Of a stretch of 64,000 bases of DNA, positions 36,181 through 45,500 are shown in pieces. The stretch spans positions 30,380 through 94,379 of the forward strand of contig DYGY01000005.1 in the NCBI GenBank assembly GCA_020724425.1. Reading direction: 5' to 3'. The stretch is from Thermaerobacter marianensis. Its GTDB lineage: Bacteria > Bacillota > Sulfobacillia > DVGY01. A model generated the notes under the pieces. That model was not told where the DNA came from. It did no database searches and saw nothing but the letters and a program-made list of their open reading frames with translations. Each line of letters starts with the position of its first letter. Within the stretch, counting starts at the first letter, position 1. Made by a program: the position numbers and the translations under genes.

Positions 36181-37086
36181 CTATTCTTTCTCCTTAATGG
36201 CTATGGCAATCTGGCTTGCTAATCTAACGTTGCTCTTGACCAGTTCTAGGTTGGTTGTTAAGCTTTCTCCCTGGGTCTTTTCCTTGAAGTATTTTAAGAG
36301 AAATGGTGTTACCTTCTTGCCGTGAATGCCCTGGTTGTTTAGTTCGGTTAGGGATTCTCTTAGGATTTGCTCATGGGTTATGGCATCTAAGGCATATTCC
36401 TCTGGTACTGGATTTGCTACAAGGAGTGCATTGTTGTTTTGCATTTCCCTTTGGGCATGGAAGATTGCTGCTGCTTCTTTGGGGCTATCAATGGACCAAT
36501 CTAATGAATACCCACTATCCTGGACATAGAATCCAGGAAACCTATTGGTCCTATACCCTACCACAGGGATACTAGCTGTTTCTAGGTATTCAAGGGTTGC
36601 CCCGATATCAAGTATCGACTTTACTCCAGAAGAGACCACAATAAGAGGTGTTTCTGTTAATGAGAGTAGGTCTGCTGAGATGTCATAGGTTTCTTTGGCA
36701 TCTCTGTGAACACCACCTAAGCCTCCGGTGGCAAAGACAGGTATGCCTGCTTGAGCAGCTAGATAGGCAGTGCTAGCCACTGTTGTAGCCCCATGAAGTT
36801 TCTTAGCTTTGGCAATGGCTAGATCTCTAACACTAACCTTGTGAATGTGTTCTCCCTGGGCCATTAGTTCTAGTTGTTCTTGGTTCAGGCCAATGACTGG
36901 TTCACCATCGATAAGGCCTATGGTTGCTGGAGTCGCTCCTAGGCTATGGACTATCTCTTCTAGTTCTGCTGCTAGTTTTAGGTTTTCGGGATAGGGTAGT
37001 CCATGAGCGATTATAGTTGATTCCAGTGCGACCACCGGTTGATTGCTTTTCAGTGCTCTTTCCACTTCTTTTGAGTATGTTAACAT
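36181..37086 (-). CDS. psuG: Pseudouridine-5'-phosphate glycosidase
   Basis: Cleaves pseudouridine 5'-phosphate to uracil and ribose 5-phosphate, salvaging RNA breakdown products. ALESTIIAHGLPYPEN (about 20-35) is the family signature; ATIGLIDGEPVIGL and VFATGGLGGVHRDA are also conserved, including the catalytic lysine region VSVRDLAIAKAKK. 301 aa matches E. coli YeiN. ATG 37086 has AAAGGAG upstream. First gene of psuG-psuK. Confidence 0.93.
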   Translation of the reverse strand: MLTYSKEVERALKSNQPVVALESTIIAHGLPYPENLKLAAELEEIVHSLGATPATIGLIDGEPVIGLNQEQLELMAQGEHIHKVSVRDLAIAKAKKLHGATTVASTAYLAAQAGIPVFATGGLGGVHRDAKETYDISADLLSLTETPLIVVSSGVKSILDIGATLEYLETASIPVVGYRTNRFPGFYVQDSGYSLDWSIDSPKEAAAIFHAQREMQNNNALLVANPVPEEYALDAITHEQILRESLTELNNQGIHGKKVTPFLLKYFKEKTQGESLTTNLELVKSNVRLASQIAIAIKEKE

Positions 37087-37185
37087 GCTAATTCTCCTTT
37101 CTCATTGGATTATATCATGAGGAGTTTTCAAAGGCGATTTATCTCTAGCTTTTGGGGCAAAATAGGTGGAGAAGGAGGGATTTCT

Positions 37186-37380
37186 GTGTCCAAGAGTGAA
37201 CAGAATTTAGAAGAATTAAAGGTTAAGGTAGCAAGGGATCTAGGTTTGTATGAAAAGGTTGAGAGTGGAGGTTGGGGCTCATTAACATCAGCTGAGAGTG
37301 GTCGTGTTGGTGGTTATATGAACAGGATTCTAAAACAACAAAGGAGTGATGTGGATGGAGTTGACCATACTGGGAAATAG
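37186..37380 (+). CDS. Small acid-soluble spore protein, alpha/beta-type family
   Basis: 64-aa DNA-binding spore protein of the SASP family. LEELKVKVARDLGLYEKV (about 8-25) matches the first SASP helix, and GWGSLTSAESGRVGGYMNRIL (30-50) matches the GSVGG-type second motif; the GW...LTS variant is closer to SspF/minor types than to the major alpha/beta SASPs. GTG 37186 follows GAAGGAGGG. The C-terminal tail VDGVDHTGK overlaps the start of the following MBL gene by 26 bases, so it may be a recent extension. Expected expression is in the forespore. Confidence 0.75.
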   Translation: MSKSEQNLEELKVKVARDLGLYEKVESGGWGSLTSAESGRVGGYMNRILKQQRSDVDGVDHTGK

Positions 37381-38086
37381 CGGGCCTTTTCCGGGCCCGG
37401 GTGGAGCATGTTCGGGGTATCTCTTAAAGTCTAGAGAAGATCAGATTCTTCTAGATGCCGGTAATGGGGTTTTAGGTAACCTTTTAAGGCATACCAAGAT
37501 TGAGGACTTAACTATGGTTGTTTTGTCCCATTATCATGCTGACCATATCAGTGACCTTTTTGTCATGCGCTATGCTTTAGAAGCAGCGATGAAACTAGGG
37601 AAAAGAAAGACTCCGCTAATTGTTTATGCTCCTAAGGAACCAGAAGAGGAGTTTGATAGAATTCCTTATAGGGATGTTTATGATGTTAGAGGGTACCTTG
37701 ATGGGGATAGGGTTAGACAGGGTAATCTAAGTTTCTTTTTTGCAAGAACCTCCCATGCCATGTATACCTGTGCTGTAGCTGTTACTGGTGAGGGCAAGAA
37801 GTTTGTCTATACAGGTGATACAGGTGTCAGTGCAGATGTTACTGCATTAGCAAAAGGAGCGGATCTCTTGTTAGCTGAAGCTAACCTACTTGAGAAGGAT
37901 AAGGGGAAAGTGGATGGTCATCTAACGGGAAAAGATGCGGCTTTAATGGCTAAAGAAGCAGGGGTCAAACGTCTTTTGCTGACACATCTCTTTCCTGATT
38001 ATGAGGCAGAAGAGGTTCTTAATGAAGCTAAAGCAGAGTTCCCGGTAGTGGGGTTGGCTGTGCTTAATGAAGACTACAGTATCTAG
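37355..38086 (+). CDS. MBL-fold metallo-hydrolase (RNase Z/YhfI-like)
   Basis: Zinc hydrolase of 243 aa. Metal motif SHYHADHISD (HxHxDH, about 57-66), DAGNGVLGNL, and YTGDTG plus LLLTHLFP carry the remaining ligands. The N-terminus MELTILGNSGPFPGPGG with SGYLL resembles YhfI and RNase Z-like members that act on nucleotides or RNA. ATG 37355 lies eight bases after AGGAG; the in-frame GTG at 37346 overlaps that site. Starts within the SASP gene and its stop overlaps the convergent splB by 4 bases. Confidence 0.82.
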   Translation: MELTILGNSGPFPGPGGACSGYLLKSREDQILLDAGNGVLGNLLRHTKIEDLTMVVLSHYHADHISDLFVMRYALEAAMKLGKRKTPLIVYAPKEPEEEFDRIPYRDVYDVRGYLDGDRVRQGNLSFFFARTSHAMYTCAVAVTGEGKKFVYTGDTGVSADVTALAKGADLLLAEANLLEKDKGKVDGHLTGKDAALMAKEAGVKRLLLTHLFPDYEAEEVLNEAKAEFPVVGLAVLNEDYSI

Positions 38087-39090
38087 ATGGAGTATTCTAT
38101 TATGGCCTCAGGAAACAATCTGTTAATATGTGTATTGAAAAAATCACGGATTTCTTTTAGTTCATCCTTGGAATACATGTGTTTTATATGGCCATAGGGA
38201 CCGTATTTTGGCTGTCTTTTATCTGTATCAAGATCAAGGATGGTGTGGGGGAATCTTTCTAGGATAACCTCACGGGCCTTATTGGTAAAGCGATGGGAGA
38301 TGATCTCAAAGGAGAGACTAGTAAAGTTTTGTTTTTGCACCTCTTCTAAAAGAGCGAGGTATTCATCTTGCCAGTTGGGGTAGAGATATACCGGAGCAAT
38401 GATGAACCCTAAGGGATAGTTGGCTTTGGCAATCTTGGATGCTGCTGTTAGTCTCTTTGAAAGATTGGCTGTATTGGCCTCTAGTTTTTGGATTAGGTTT
38501 TTGGTATTAAGGCTAAAACGAAAACGGGTGTGTTGATTATGGTTAAGATCTAAGAGACTATCAACCAGATCGGTTTTTGTGACAAGACGAAGTCGGCCTT
38601 GAGGCTGATTGCCAAAGAACTCAATAGTTTTTGCTACAGCACCTGAAAGGTGTTCGGTATAGAGGGGGTCTGAGGTGCTGCTGATTTCAAAGGTAGTTAG
38701 GTCTGGTTTTTTCTCTATTTGCTTGGCTACAGAGTCTAGTATCGCATCGATGTTGACATACATACGTATATAAGGTGACTCTGCCATCCGTGTCTGGAGG
38801 TAGCAGTATTGGCACAGACCCGGGCAACCTGTGACCAGGGGGAACTGATAGTCTGCTGAGGGCCGGCAGGACTCAAAGCGAAAGGATTGTTTGACACCTA
38901 TTACAAGGGTCTTTTTGCCTTCAAGGAACCTTCTTTGCGGATCATCTTTGTGAAGGGTTGGTACCCGGTTATTCTTAAGTTTGATTACGGGAACACCGGT
39001 ACTGAGGAAGTATTTGCTTAGTTTTTTTCCAAGTGGATATTCAAAGGCATCTGGTTCAAAAAAGACCTGCTGGGGGCTAAATGGTTTCAT
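38083..39090 (-). CDS. splB: Spore photoproduct lyase
   Basis: Radical SAM enzyme that repairs spore photoproduct (5-thyminyl-5,6-dihydrothymine) on germination. The [4Fe-4S] motif is CPGLCQYC (Cys89, Cys93, Cys96, C-x3-C-x2-C), preceded by PSADYQFPLVTG. 335 aa, equal to the B. subtilis enzyme. At the place where Bacillus enzymes carry the hydrogen-donor Cys (FEAACTSD) this protein has FEISSTSD, while a different cysteine, Cys75 (RFESC), stands just upstream of the cluster. This fits the clostridial variety of the enzyme. ATG has AGGAGGAA upstream. Confidence 0.95.
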   Translation of the reverse strand: MKPFSPQQVFFEPDAFEYPLGKKLSKYFLSTGVPVIKLKNNRVPTLHKDDPQRRFLEGKKTLVIGVKQSFRFESCRPSADYQFPLVTGCPGLCQYCYLQTRMAESPYIRMYVNIDAILDSVAKQIEKKPDLTTFEISSTSDPLYTEHLSGAVAKTIEFFGNQPQGRLRLVTKTDLVDSLLDLNHNQHTRFRFSLNTKNLIQKLEANTANLSKRLTAASKIAKANYPLGFIIAPVYLYPNWQDEYLALLEEVQKQNFTSLSFEIISHRFTNKAREVILERFPHTILDLDTDKRQPKYGPYGHIKHMYSKDELKEIRDFFNTHINRLFPEAIIEYSI

Positions 39091-39209
39091 CTTGATTCCT
39101 CCTGTTTTTTTAAGTATTTCCTTTAAGGTGAGGTTTGATTAGTTGAAGGAGTGGAAAAAGGGCTATAGAATTAAGAAGAATGGGGAGCACACTATTAGGA
39201 GGTTTTTGC

Positions 39210-40400
39210 ATGCTTAGTTCAAGGATTAAAAGGATTACACCATCACCTACTCTCGCCATTGATGCTAAAGCTAAAGAGCTTGCAGCTAAAGGCGAGAAAA
39301 TTATTAACTTTAGTGCTGGAGAACCTGACTTTGGTACTCCAGAGGTTGCTAAACAGGAAGCAGTGGCAGCTATTAACGAGAATTTTACCAGATATACGGC
39401 TACACCGGGTATTTTAGAGTTACGTCAGGCCATTGTTAGAAAGTTAGAAGAGGATAATGGGCTTGTGTATGGGGAGAATCAGATTCTAATTTCGGCTGGT
39501 GCCAAGCACTCATTGTATAATGTTTTTATGACTTTGGTGGATGAGGGTGATGAGGTCCTTTTACCTGCACCATACTGGGTAAGTTATCCAGAACAGATAA
39601 AGCTTGCAGGTGGTATTCCTGTTATTATGCCTACAACTGCTGAGAGTGGCTACAAGATAACTCCTGAGCAGTTGGAGAAGGCTATTACCTCTAAGACCAA
39701 GGTATTGCTTTTGAATTCACCTAATAATCCGAGTGGTGTTGTCTATACAAAGGCTGAGTTAGAGGGTTTAGCTGAAGTCTTGCTTAGAAGTGATATCCAT
39801 ATTGTCTCTGATGAGATCTATGAGTATCTGGTTTATGATGGGGTAGAGCATGTTAGTATTGCTTCCTTGCATCCAGAGCTTAAGGAGAGGACAGTAACGA
39901 TTAATGGTGTGAGCAAGAGTTATGCCATGACGGGCTGGCGAATTGGTTATGCTGCTGGGAGGCAAGACATTATTAAAGGCATGAGCAATTTTCAGGGTCA
40001 CACTACCTCTAATGCCACCTCTATTGCTCAAAGGGCAGCGTTAGCTGCTATCAATGAGGGCAAGGAGCCTGTCAAGGGTATGGTTAATGAGTATGTGCAG
40101 CGAAGAAACTACATGTATGAGAGATTAATACAGTTACCAGGTGTTAGGTGTGAGAAGGCCATGGGTGCATTCTATCTGTTCCCTGATGTGAGTGGACTCT
40201 TTTTTAAGAAGTATAGGGGTAGGGAGATTACTGATTCCAATGTATTAGCAGAGATTCTTTTGGATGCGGCAAAGGTAGCTGTAGTTCCTGGAGATGGTTT
40301 TGGGGCTAAAGATAACTTGAGACTTTCTTATGCTACCTCGATGAAAAACATTATTGAGGGTCTAGATCAGATGGCTAAAGTTATTCTGGAGATAGAATAG
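39210..40400 (+). CDS. Class I pyridoxal-phosphate aminotransferase (aspartate aminotransferase type)
   Basis: Fold-type I aminotransferase. INFSAGEPDFGTPE at the N-terminus, LLNSPNNPSGVVYT (about 170), and the PLP-lysine region SKSYAMTGWRIGYAAG (about 235) are characteristic of the Ib aspartate aminotransferase subgroup (AspC/AspB of Bacillus and Thermus). 396 aa. ATG 39210 follows TAGGAGG; an in-frame ATG at 39180 is not preceded by one. Nine bases upstream of murD, so the two may be co-transcribed. Exact amino donor cannot be fixed. Confidence 0.9.
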   Translation: MLSSRIKRITPSPTLAIDAKAKELAAKGEKIINFSAGEPDFGTPEVAKQEAVAAINENFTRYTATPGILELRQAIVRKLEEDNGLVYGENQILISAGAKHSLYNVFMTLVDEGDEVLLPAPYWVSYPEQIKLAGGIPVIMPTTAESGYKITPEQLEKAITSKTKVLLLNSPNNPSGVVYTKAELEGLAEVLLRSDIHIVSDEIYEYLVYDGVEHVSIASLHPELKERTVTINGVSKSYAMTGWRIGYAAGRQDIIKGMSNFQGHTTSNATSIAQRAALAAINEGKEPVKGMVNEYVQRRNYMYERLIQLPGVRCEKAMGAFYLFPDVSGLFFKKYRGREITDSNVLAEILLDAAKVAVVPGDGFGAKDNLRLSYATSMKNIIEGLDQMAKVILEIE

Positions 40401-40408
40401 GTGAGAGT

Positions 40409-41755
40409 ATGATGGGGAACCAGAGAATTGCTGTAATTGGGTTGGGGGTAGAGAATACCCCCCTGGTTCGTTTTTTAAAGAAACAGGGCCATCAGGTTAC
40501 AGTGTTTGATAAGCAGGATAGGAAACAGTTGGGTCAACGTTATGAGGAGTTTGAGGGTCTAGGTGTTAATATGGTTCTTGGCAGCAACTATCTTGATAAT
40601 CTAAGGGTAGATGAGTATGATACCATCTTTGTTACTCCAGGGATGCCAAAGGATCTACCCAAACTACTAGAGGCTAAGGAAAAGGGTGTAAGATTAAGGG
40701 GACAGACTGATCTTTTCTTAGAGGTCTGTCAGGCACCTATCATTGGTGTTACCGGGAGTGCCGGAAAGACCACTACCACAACTCTAATTTATGAGATTCT
40801 GAAGAGTTCTGGTAGGAAGGTGTTTCTAGGGGGGAATATTGGCAGAGTCCTTTTGGAAGATGTTGAAAGTATCACTAAGGATAGTATTGTAGTTTTGGAA
40901 TTAAGCAGTTTTCAGTTGGAATTGGCAAGACATAGTCCAGATATTGCTGTGGTATTGAATATCCAGGAGAATCATTTGGATATTCATGGGACCATGGAGA
41001 AATATGTCCTAGCCAAAAAGCAGATTATGGAGTATCAGGATGAAGGGGACTGGCTCATTCTAAATGACAAGGACCCGGTCATCTCCACGTGGGATCGGGA
41101 GGCTAAGGGGAAGGTAGCGTATTTTGGTAGAGAACTTGGAGCACACATAGAAGATGATTATCTTCTATGGAATGGTGAAAGGATTGTTGCCATAAGTGAT
41201 ATCAGGTTACCAGGAAAGCATAATCTGATGAATGCTTTAGCCGCCATAGCGGTTAGCAAGATTCTTGGTGTTGCTAAAGATGTAATTGCTGATGTTTTAA
41301 GGACTTTTGAGGGTATTGAACATCGGTTGGAGCCTGTTAGGGCGTATCGAGGAGTACGGTTTATTAATGATTCTATCGCTACTTCTCCCGATAGGACTAG
41401 GGCAGCATTGGCCAGTTTTGAAGAACCTATATTCCTTATTGCCGGGGGGTATGATAAGGGGCTTTCCTATGAGGAACTAGCCAAGGATATTGTTAGAAGG
41501 GTTAAGGTTATTTTCTTAATGGGGGAGACAGCTAAAAAGATTGGTCAGGCTGTTGAGAAGGAAAAGAAGCTTCAGGGCAGTGATATCCTAATTAGGTATG
41601 TTGAGAGTATGGCAGAGGCAGTCAGTTGTGCCTATGCTCTAGCAGCAGAGGGTGATCTGGTTCTGCTCTCTCCAGGGGCAGCCAGTTATGATATGTTTAG
41701 CAATTATGTGGAGAGAGGTAGAGTGTTTAAGAAGCTTGTTGCTGATTTACTCTGA
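40409..41755 (+). CDS. murD: UDP-N-acetylmuramoylalanine--D-glutamate ligase
   Basis: Adds D-glutamate to UDP-MurNAc-L-Ala in peptidoglycan synthesis. Mur ligase P-loop GVTGSAGKTTTTTLI (about 110), ELSSFQLE, and RFINDSIATSPDRTRAAL (C-terminal domain) followed by IAGGYDKGLSYEEL are all diagnostic for MurD. 448 aa. ATG 40409 or the adjacent ATG 40412 may be used; AGGTGAGAG is upstream. It lies outside any mra/dcw cluster here. Its 3' end overlaps the convergent ytrI by 9 bases. Confidence 0.94.
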   Translation: MMGNQRIAVIGLGVENTPLVRFLKKQGHQVTVFDKQDRKQLGQRYEEFEGLGVNMVLGSNYLDNLRVDEYDTIFVTPGMPKDLPKLLEAKEKGVRLRGQTDLFLEVCQAPIIGVTGSAGKTTTTTLIYEILKSSGRKVFLGGNIGRVLLEDVESITKDSIVVLELSSFQLELARHSPDIAVVLNIQENHLDIHGTMEKYVLAKKQIMEYQDEGDWLILNDKDPVISTWDREAKGKVAYFGRELGAHIEDDYLLWNGERIVAISDIRLPGKHNLMNALAAIAVSKILGVAKDVIADVLRTFEGIEHRLEPVRAYRGVRFINDSIATSPDRTRAALASFEEPIFLIAGGYDKGLSYEELAKDIVRRVKVIFLMGETAKKIGQAVEKEKKLQGSDILIRYVESMAEAVSCAYALAAEGDLVLLSPGAASYDMFSNYVERGRVFKKLVADLL

Positions 41756-42202
41756 TTCCCGGATGCGGTCATGTTCTTTTACATCAAGGTAGAGTTGTAG
41801 GTTACCATCTAGGAGAATTAGTTGTTTAAGATACATAACATAGATTTTATCTTCAATCTGGAGCTGCCGGTTATCAAAGATAGCTGTTATCAGTTCTGGG
41901 TCAAAGGTATTTGTAGGTTTGCCCCTTAGTTCATTAACAAGGGGCCTTATTTCTTCTATGATGCTAAGTTTGAGGCTTTCGTTGAGGTTGTTGAATTCTA
42001 GTTCAACATTGGTGATTACCTCCTTTCTTTCGGAACGGATGGCTTCGTTGAGTTTTTCGTTTTGTGATCTTAGTTCTACTAGATAGTTAAGGAGGACAGC
42101 TTTTTCTAACATTAGGTCTTCCATTTCCTGTGCTAGAAGGAGAAACATCAGGGCAGAGCCTAGAAGGATTCCTAGGATTAAAGCAGAGATGGTTCTAATC
42201 AT
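41747..42202 (-). CDS. ytrI: YtrI-like sporulation membrane protein
   Basis: 151-aa protein with one N-terminal membrane helix (about 5-24) and a long coiled-coil (about 25-75), then a mixed C-terminal domain. By itself the sequence is weakly informative. The call rests on position: it follows ytrH by 3 bases and both are divergent from dnaE, the same order as ytrI-ytrH-dnaE in Bacillus. In Bacillus YtrI is a mother-cell sporulation protein. Confidence 0.6.
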   Translation of the reverse strand: MIRTISALILGILLGSALMFLLLAQEMEDLMLEKAVLLNYLVELRSQNEKLNEAIRSERKEVITNVELEFNNLNESLKLSIIEEIRPLVNELRGKPTNTFDPELITAIFDNRQLQIEDKIYVMYLKQLILLDGNLQLYLDVKEHDRIRESE

Positions 42203-42205
42203 TAG

Positions 42206-42529
42206 CTATTCCCCCTTGGTGAGGTAAAGGATGATGAGGTAGCCAAAGTGTGCTCCAGCATAGGCACTGAGGATAAAGAGGAGCTGTTTTCCTAGGGCAG
42301 CTAGTTGACCTTCTGCTAGGGTTGTTTCTATGCCTCTAATGATTGCAAAGGTTCCTCCTAGAGCAGCAATTACTCCCCAGAGTTTTAATCTTTCTGCTAG
42401 CATCAGCATAGTGGAAAGGGGTAGTCTGCCGGTGAATAGGGTGGCAAGGGCACCAAAGATTGTGCCACCCAAAACTACTCCTAGGCCTACAAAGAAGGAG
42501 AGCAAAAGCTCATTAGCGAACTTCAGCAT
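42206..42529 (-). CDS. ytrH: Sporulation protein YtrH
   Basis: 107-aa membrane protein with three hydrophobic helices. LLSFFVGLGVVLGGTIFGALA near the N-terminus and GVIAALGGTFAIIRGIE match the YtrH family, which is restricted to endospore formers and made in the mother cell under sigma-E. It is divergent from dnaE with 50 bases between the starts, as in Bacillus. First gene of ytrH-ytrI. Confidence 0.8.
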   Translation of the reverse strand: MLKFANELLLSFFVGLGVVLGGTIFGALATLFTGRLPLSTMLMLAERLKLWGVIAALGGTFAIIRGIETTLAEGQLAALGKQLLFILSAYAGAHFGYLIILYLTKGE

Positions 42530-42579
42530 AGAGGTTTACCTCGCTTTCTTTTAGATTGTATTCAGGAAGGATATAAGTT

Positions 42580-45500
42580 ATGGGAAAAAGTATGGATTTT
42601 GTGCATCTACATGTACATAGTGAATATAGTCTGCTTGATGGTGCTGCTAGGATTAGTGAGCTGCCTAAGGCTGCTGCAGAGTTGGGTCAGCAAGCTATCG
42701 CCATTACTGATCATGGTGTTCTTTATGGGGCTATAGATTTCTATAAGGCGTGTCAGAAAGAGGGTATCAAACCCATTATCGGTTGTGAGGTCTATGTGGC
42801 TCCTCGGGGGAGGTTCCAGAAGGAAGGCAAGGTAGATGCTAATCTTGGCCATCTTGTCTTGTTGGCAGAAAATATGACAGGCTACAAGAACTTGATTAAG
42901 CTTGTTTCTTTAGCATATACTGAAGGCTTCTATTACAAACCTAGGGTTGATTATGAGCTTTTAAGGGAGCATAGTGAGGGCTTAATAGCTCTTTCTGCTT
43001 GCCTAGCCGGGGAAATACCTGACTTGTTGTTGGCTGGTCAACAGGGTGAAGCTGAAGAAAGAGCTCTTTGCTATCAAGAGCTTTTTGGTGAGGGTAATTT
43101 CTTTTTGGAGTTACAGGATCATGGTTTGAGGGAACAGAAGATTGTTAATCAAAAGCTTGCGGCTTTGAGCAAGAAAACAGGTATTCCTTTAGTGGCTACC
43201 AATGATGTCCATTATCTAAAGAAGGAAGATGCTGAAGCTCAGGATATTCTCCTTTGTATTCAGACTGCAAAGAGTGTGGATGATGAATCAAGGTTGAAGT
43301 TTCCTAGTTCTGAGTTCTATCTAAAGAGTGCGGAGGAGATGGCAGAGCTCTTTGAGGCTGAAGCTTTAGAGAATACTGTTAGGATTGCTAAGCGGTGTAG
43401 GTTAACCTTTGATTTTAATGCTATGCATTTGCCAAGATATGAAACACCTGGTAAACCTGGGGAGTATTTAAGAGAGCTATGTTATGAGCTACTAGAAGAG
43501 AAATATCCAGAGCCAGATGAGGTAGTATTGACTAGGCTTGAATATGAGTTGGGGTTGATTGAAGAGATGGGCTATCCCAGCTATTTCTTAATTGTCTGGG
43601 ATTTTGTTAGGTATGCTAGGGAGAAGGGGATACCTGTTGGTCCTGGAAGGGGTTCTGCAGCTTCTAGTATCGTCGCCTATATTCTTGGGATTACTAATAT
43701 TGATCCTTTGGCTTTTGAGCTTGTTTTTGAGAGGTTCCTTAATCCAGAACGGGTAACTATGCCTGATGTGGATATTGATTTTTGCTATGAACGCCGGGAT
43801 GAGGTTATCGATTATGTGGTTCAAAAATATGGGGCAGATAGTGTGGCTCAGATAGCTACCTTTGGGACTATGGCTGCTAGGGCTGTTGTGCGGGATGTGG
43901 GTAGAGCCTTGAATTTTAGCTATGCTGAAGTAGATAGGATAGCTAAAATGATACCCAATCAACAGGGGATAACTCTTGAGAAGGCTTTTGAGTTGAGTCA
44001 GGATCTAAGAGAGGCTTACGATAGCGATTCTAGGGTAGCCAAGCTAATGGATCTTGCTAGACAGTTGGAGGGACTACCCCGTCATGCCTCTGTTCATGCA
44101 GCAGGAGTAGTTATTACAGAAGAGGCTTTAACTGAATATATACCTATTCAGAAGACAGTGGATGGTGTCATCATAACCCAATATCCGATGGGTCTTCTTG
44201 AAGAATTAGGGCTCTTAAAGATGGATTTTCTTGGGTTAAGGACCCTAACAGTGATGGAGGATACAAAGGAGATTGTAAGGCATAGTGAGGGTATTGAGAT
44301 AGATTTTGAAAGGTTACCTTTGGATGATGAAGCGACTTATGTTCTCATGCAAGATGGATATACAAAGGGAGTATTTCAGCTTGAAAGTCCCGGGATGAGG
44401 GATATGATTAAGGAACTTAAACCAAGTACCTTTGAAGATGTGGTAGCTGCTGTTGCTTTGTTTCGACCAGGGCCGATGGAGAATATCCCTGATTTTATTG
44501 CCAGCAAGCATGGATTAAAGAAGGTATCCTATCTGCATCCAAGTTTAGAACCTATTTTAGATAAGACCTATGGGATTATGGTCTATCAGGAGCAGATTAT
44601 GCAGGTTGCTTCTATCATGGCTGGTTTTAGTTATGGACAGGCAGATATCCTTAGAAGGGCAATGGGGAAGAAGAAAATTGAGCTTCTTATGCAGATGAAG
44701 GCAGAGTTTGTTAATGGCTGTTTGGCTAACGGTCATAGTGAGGAGCTGGCAGTACAGATATATGACTTGATTGAGAAGTTTGCCAACTATGGTTTCAACA
44801 GAGCTCATAGTGTTCCTTATGCATTGTTGGCTTACCAGACGGCATATCTTAAGGCGCATTATCCAGAAGCATATATGGCAGCTTTGCTAACTAGCATGAT
44901 GGGTAATACTAACAAGGTGACAGAGTATATTAATGAGTGTCAGCGAATGGGTATTAGTATTCTGCCGCCGGATATAAATGAGAGCTATGCTGATTTTACT
45001 GTTGTGGGGGAGTGTATTCGTTTTGGTCTAGCAGCTATTAAGAATATCGGTCAGGCCGCTATTGAATCAATTGTGGCGGGTAGGAAGGCTCAAGGAGCAT
45101 ATGCTTCGTTAGAGGATTTTGTTAATAGGGTAGATCTAAGAGCTGTTAACAAGCGAGCGATTGAGAGTTTAATTAAGGCTGGTGCTTTGGATTCTTTAGG
45201 TTATAACAGGTCTCAGTTGATAGCTATCTTAGATAGGGTTATTGACACGAGTGCTAGACAGCAAAAGCAAAGAGAGTCAGGGCAGTATTCCCTTTTTGAT
45301 ATGGAGGAGGGTTTTGCTCAGGAAAGCATTCCCATACCCGATATAGGTGAATATCCTGTTAGTGAGATGTTGGCTATGGAAAAGGAGTATCTAGGAATAT
45401 ATGTCTCAGGACATCCTTTGGATGAAAAGAAGGATCTCTTAAGCAAACTAACAACTACTGATTCTTTAGGTTTGCTGGAGTTAATGGATGAACAGGAAGT

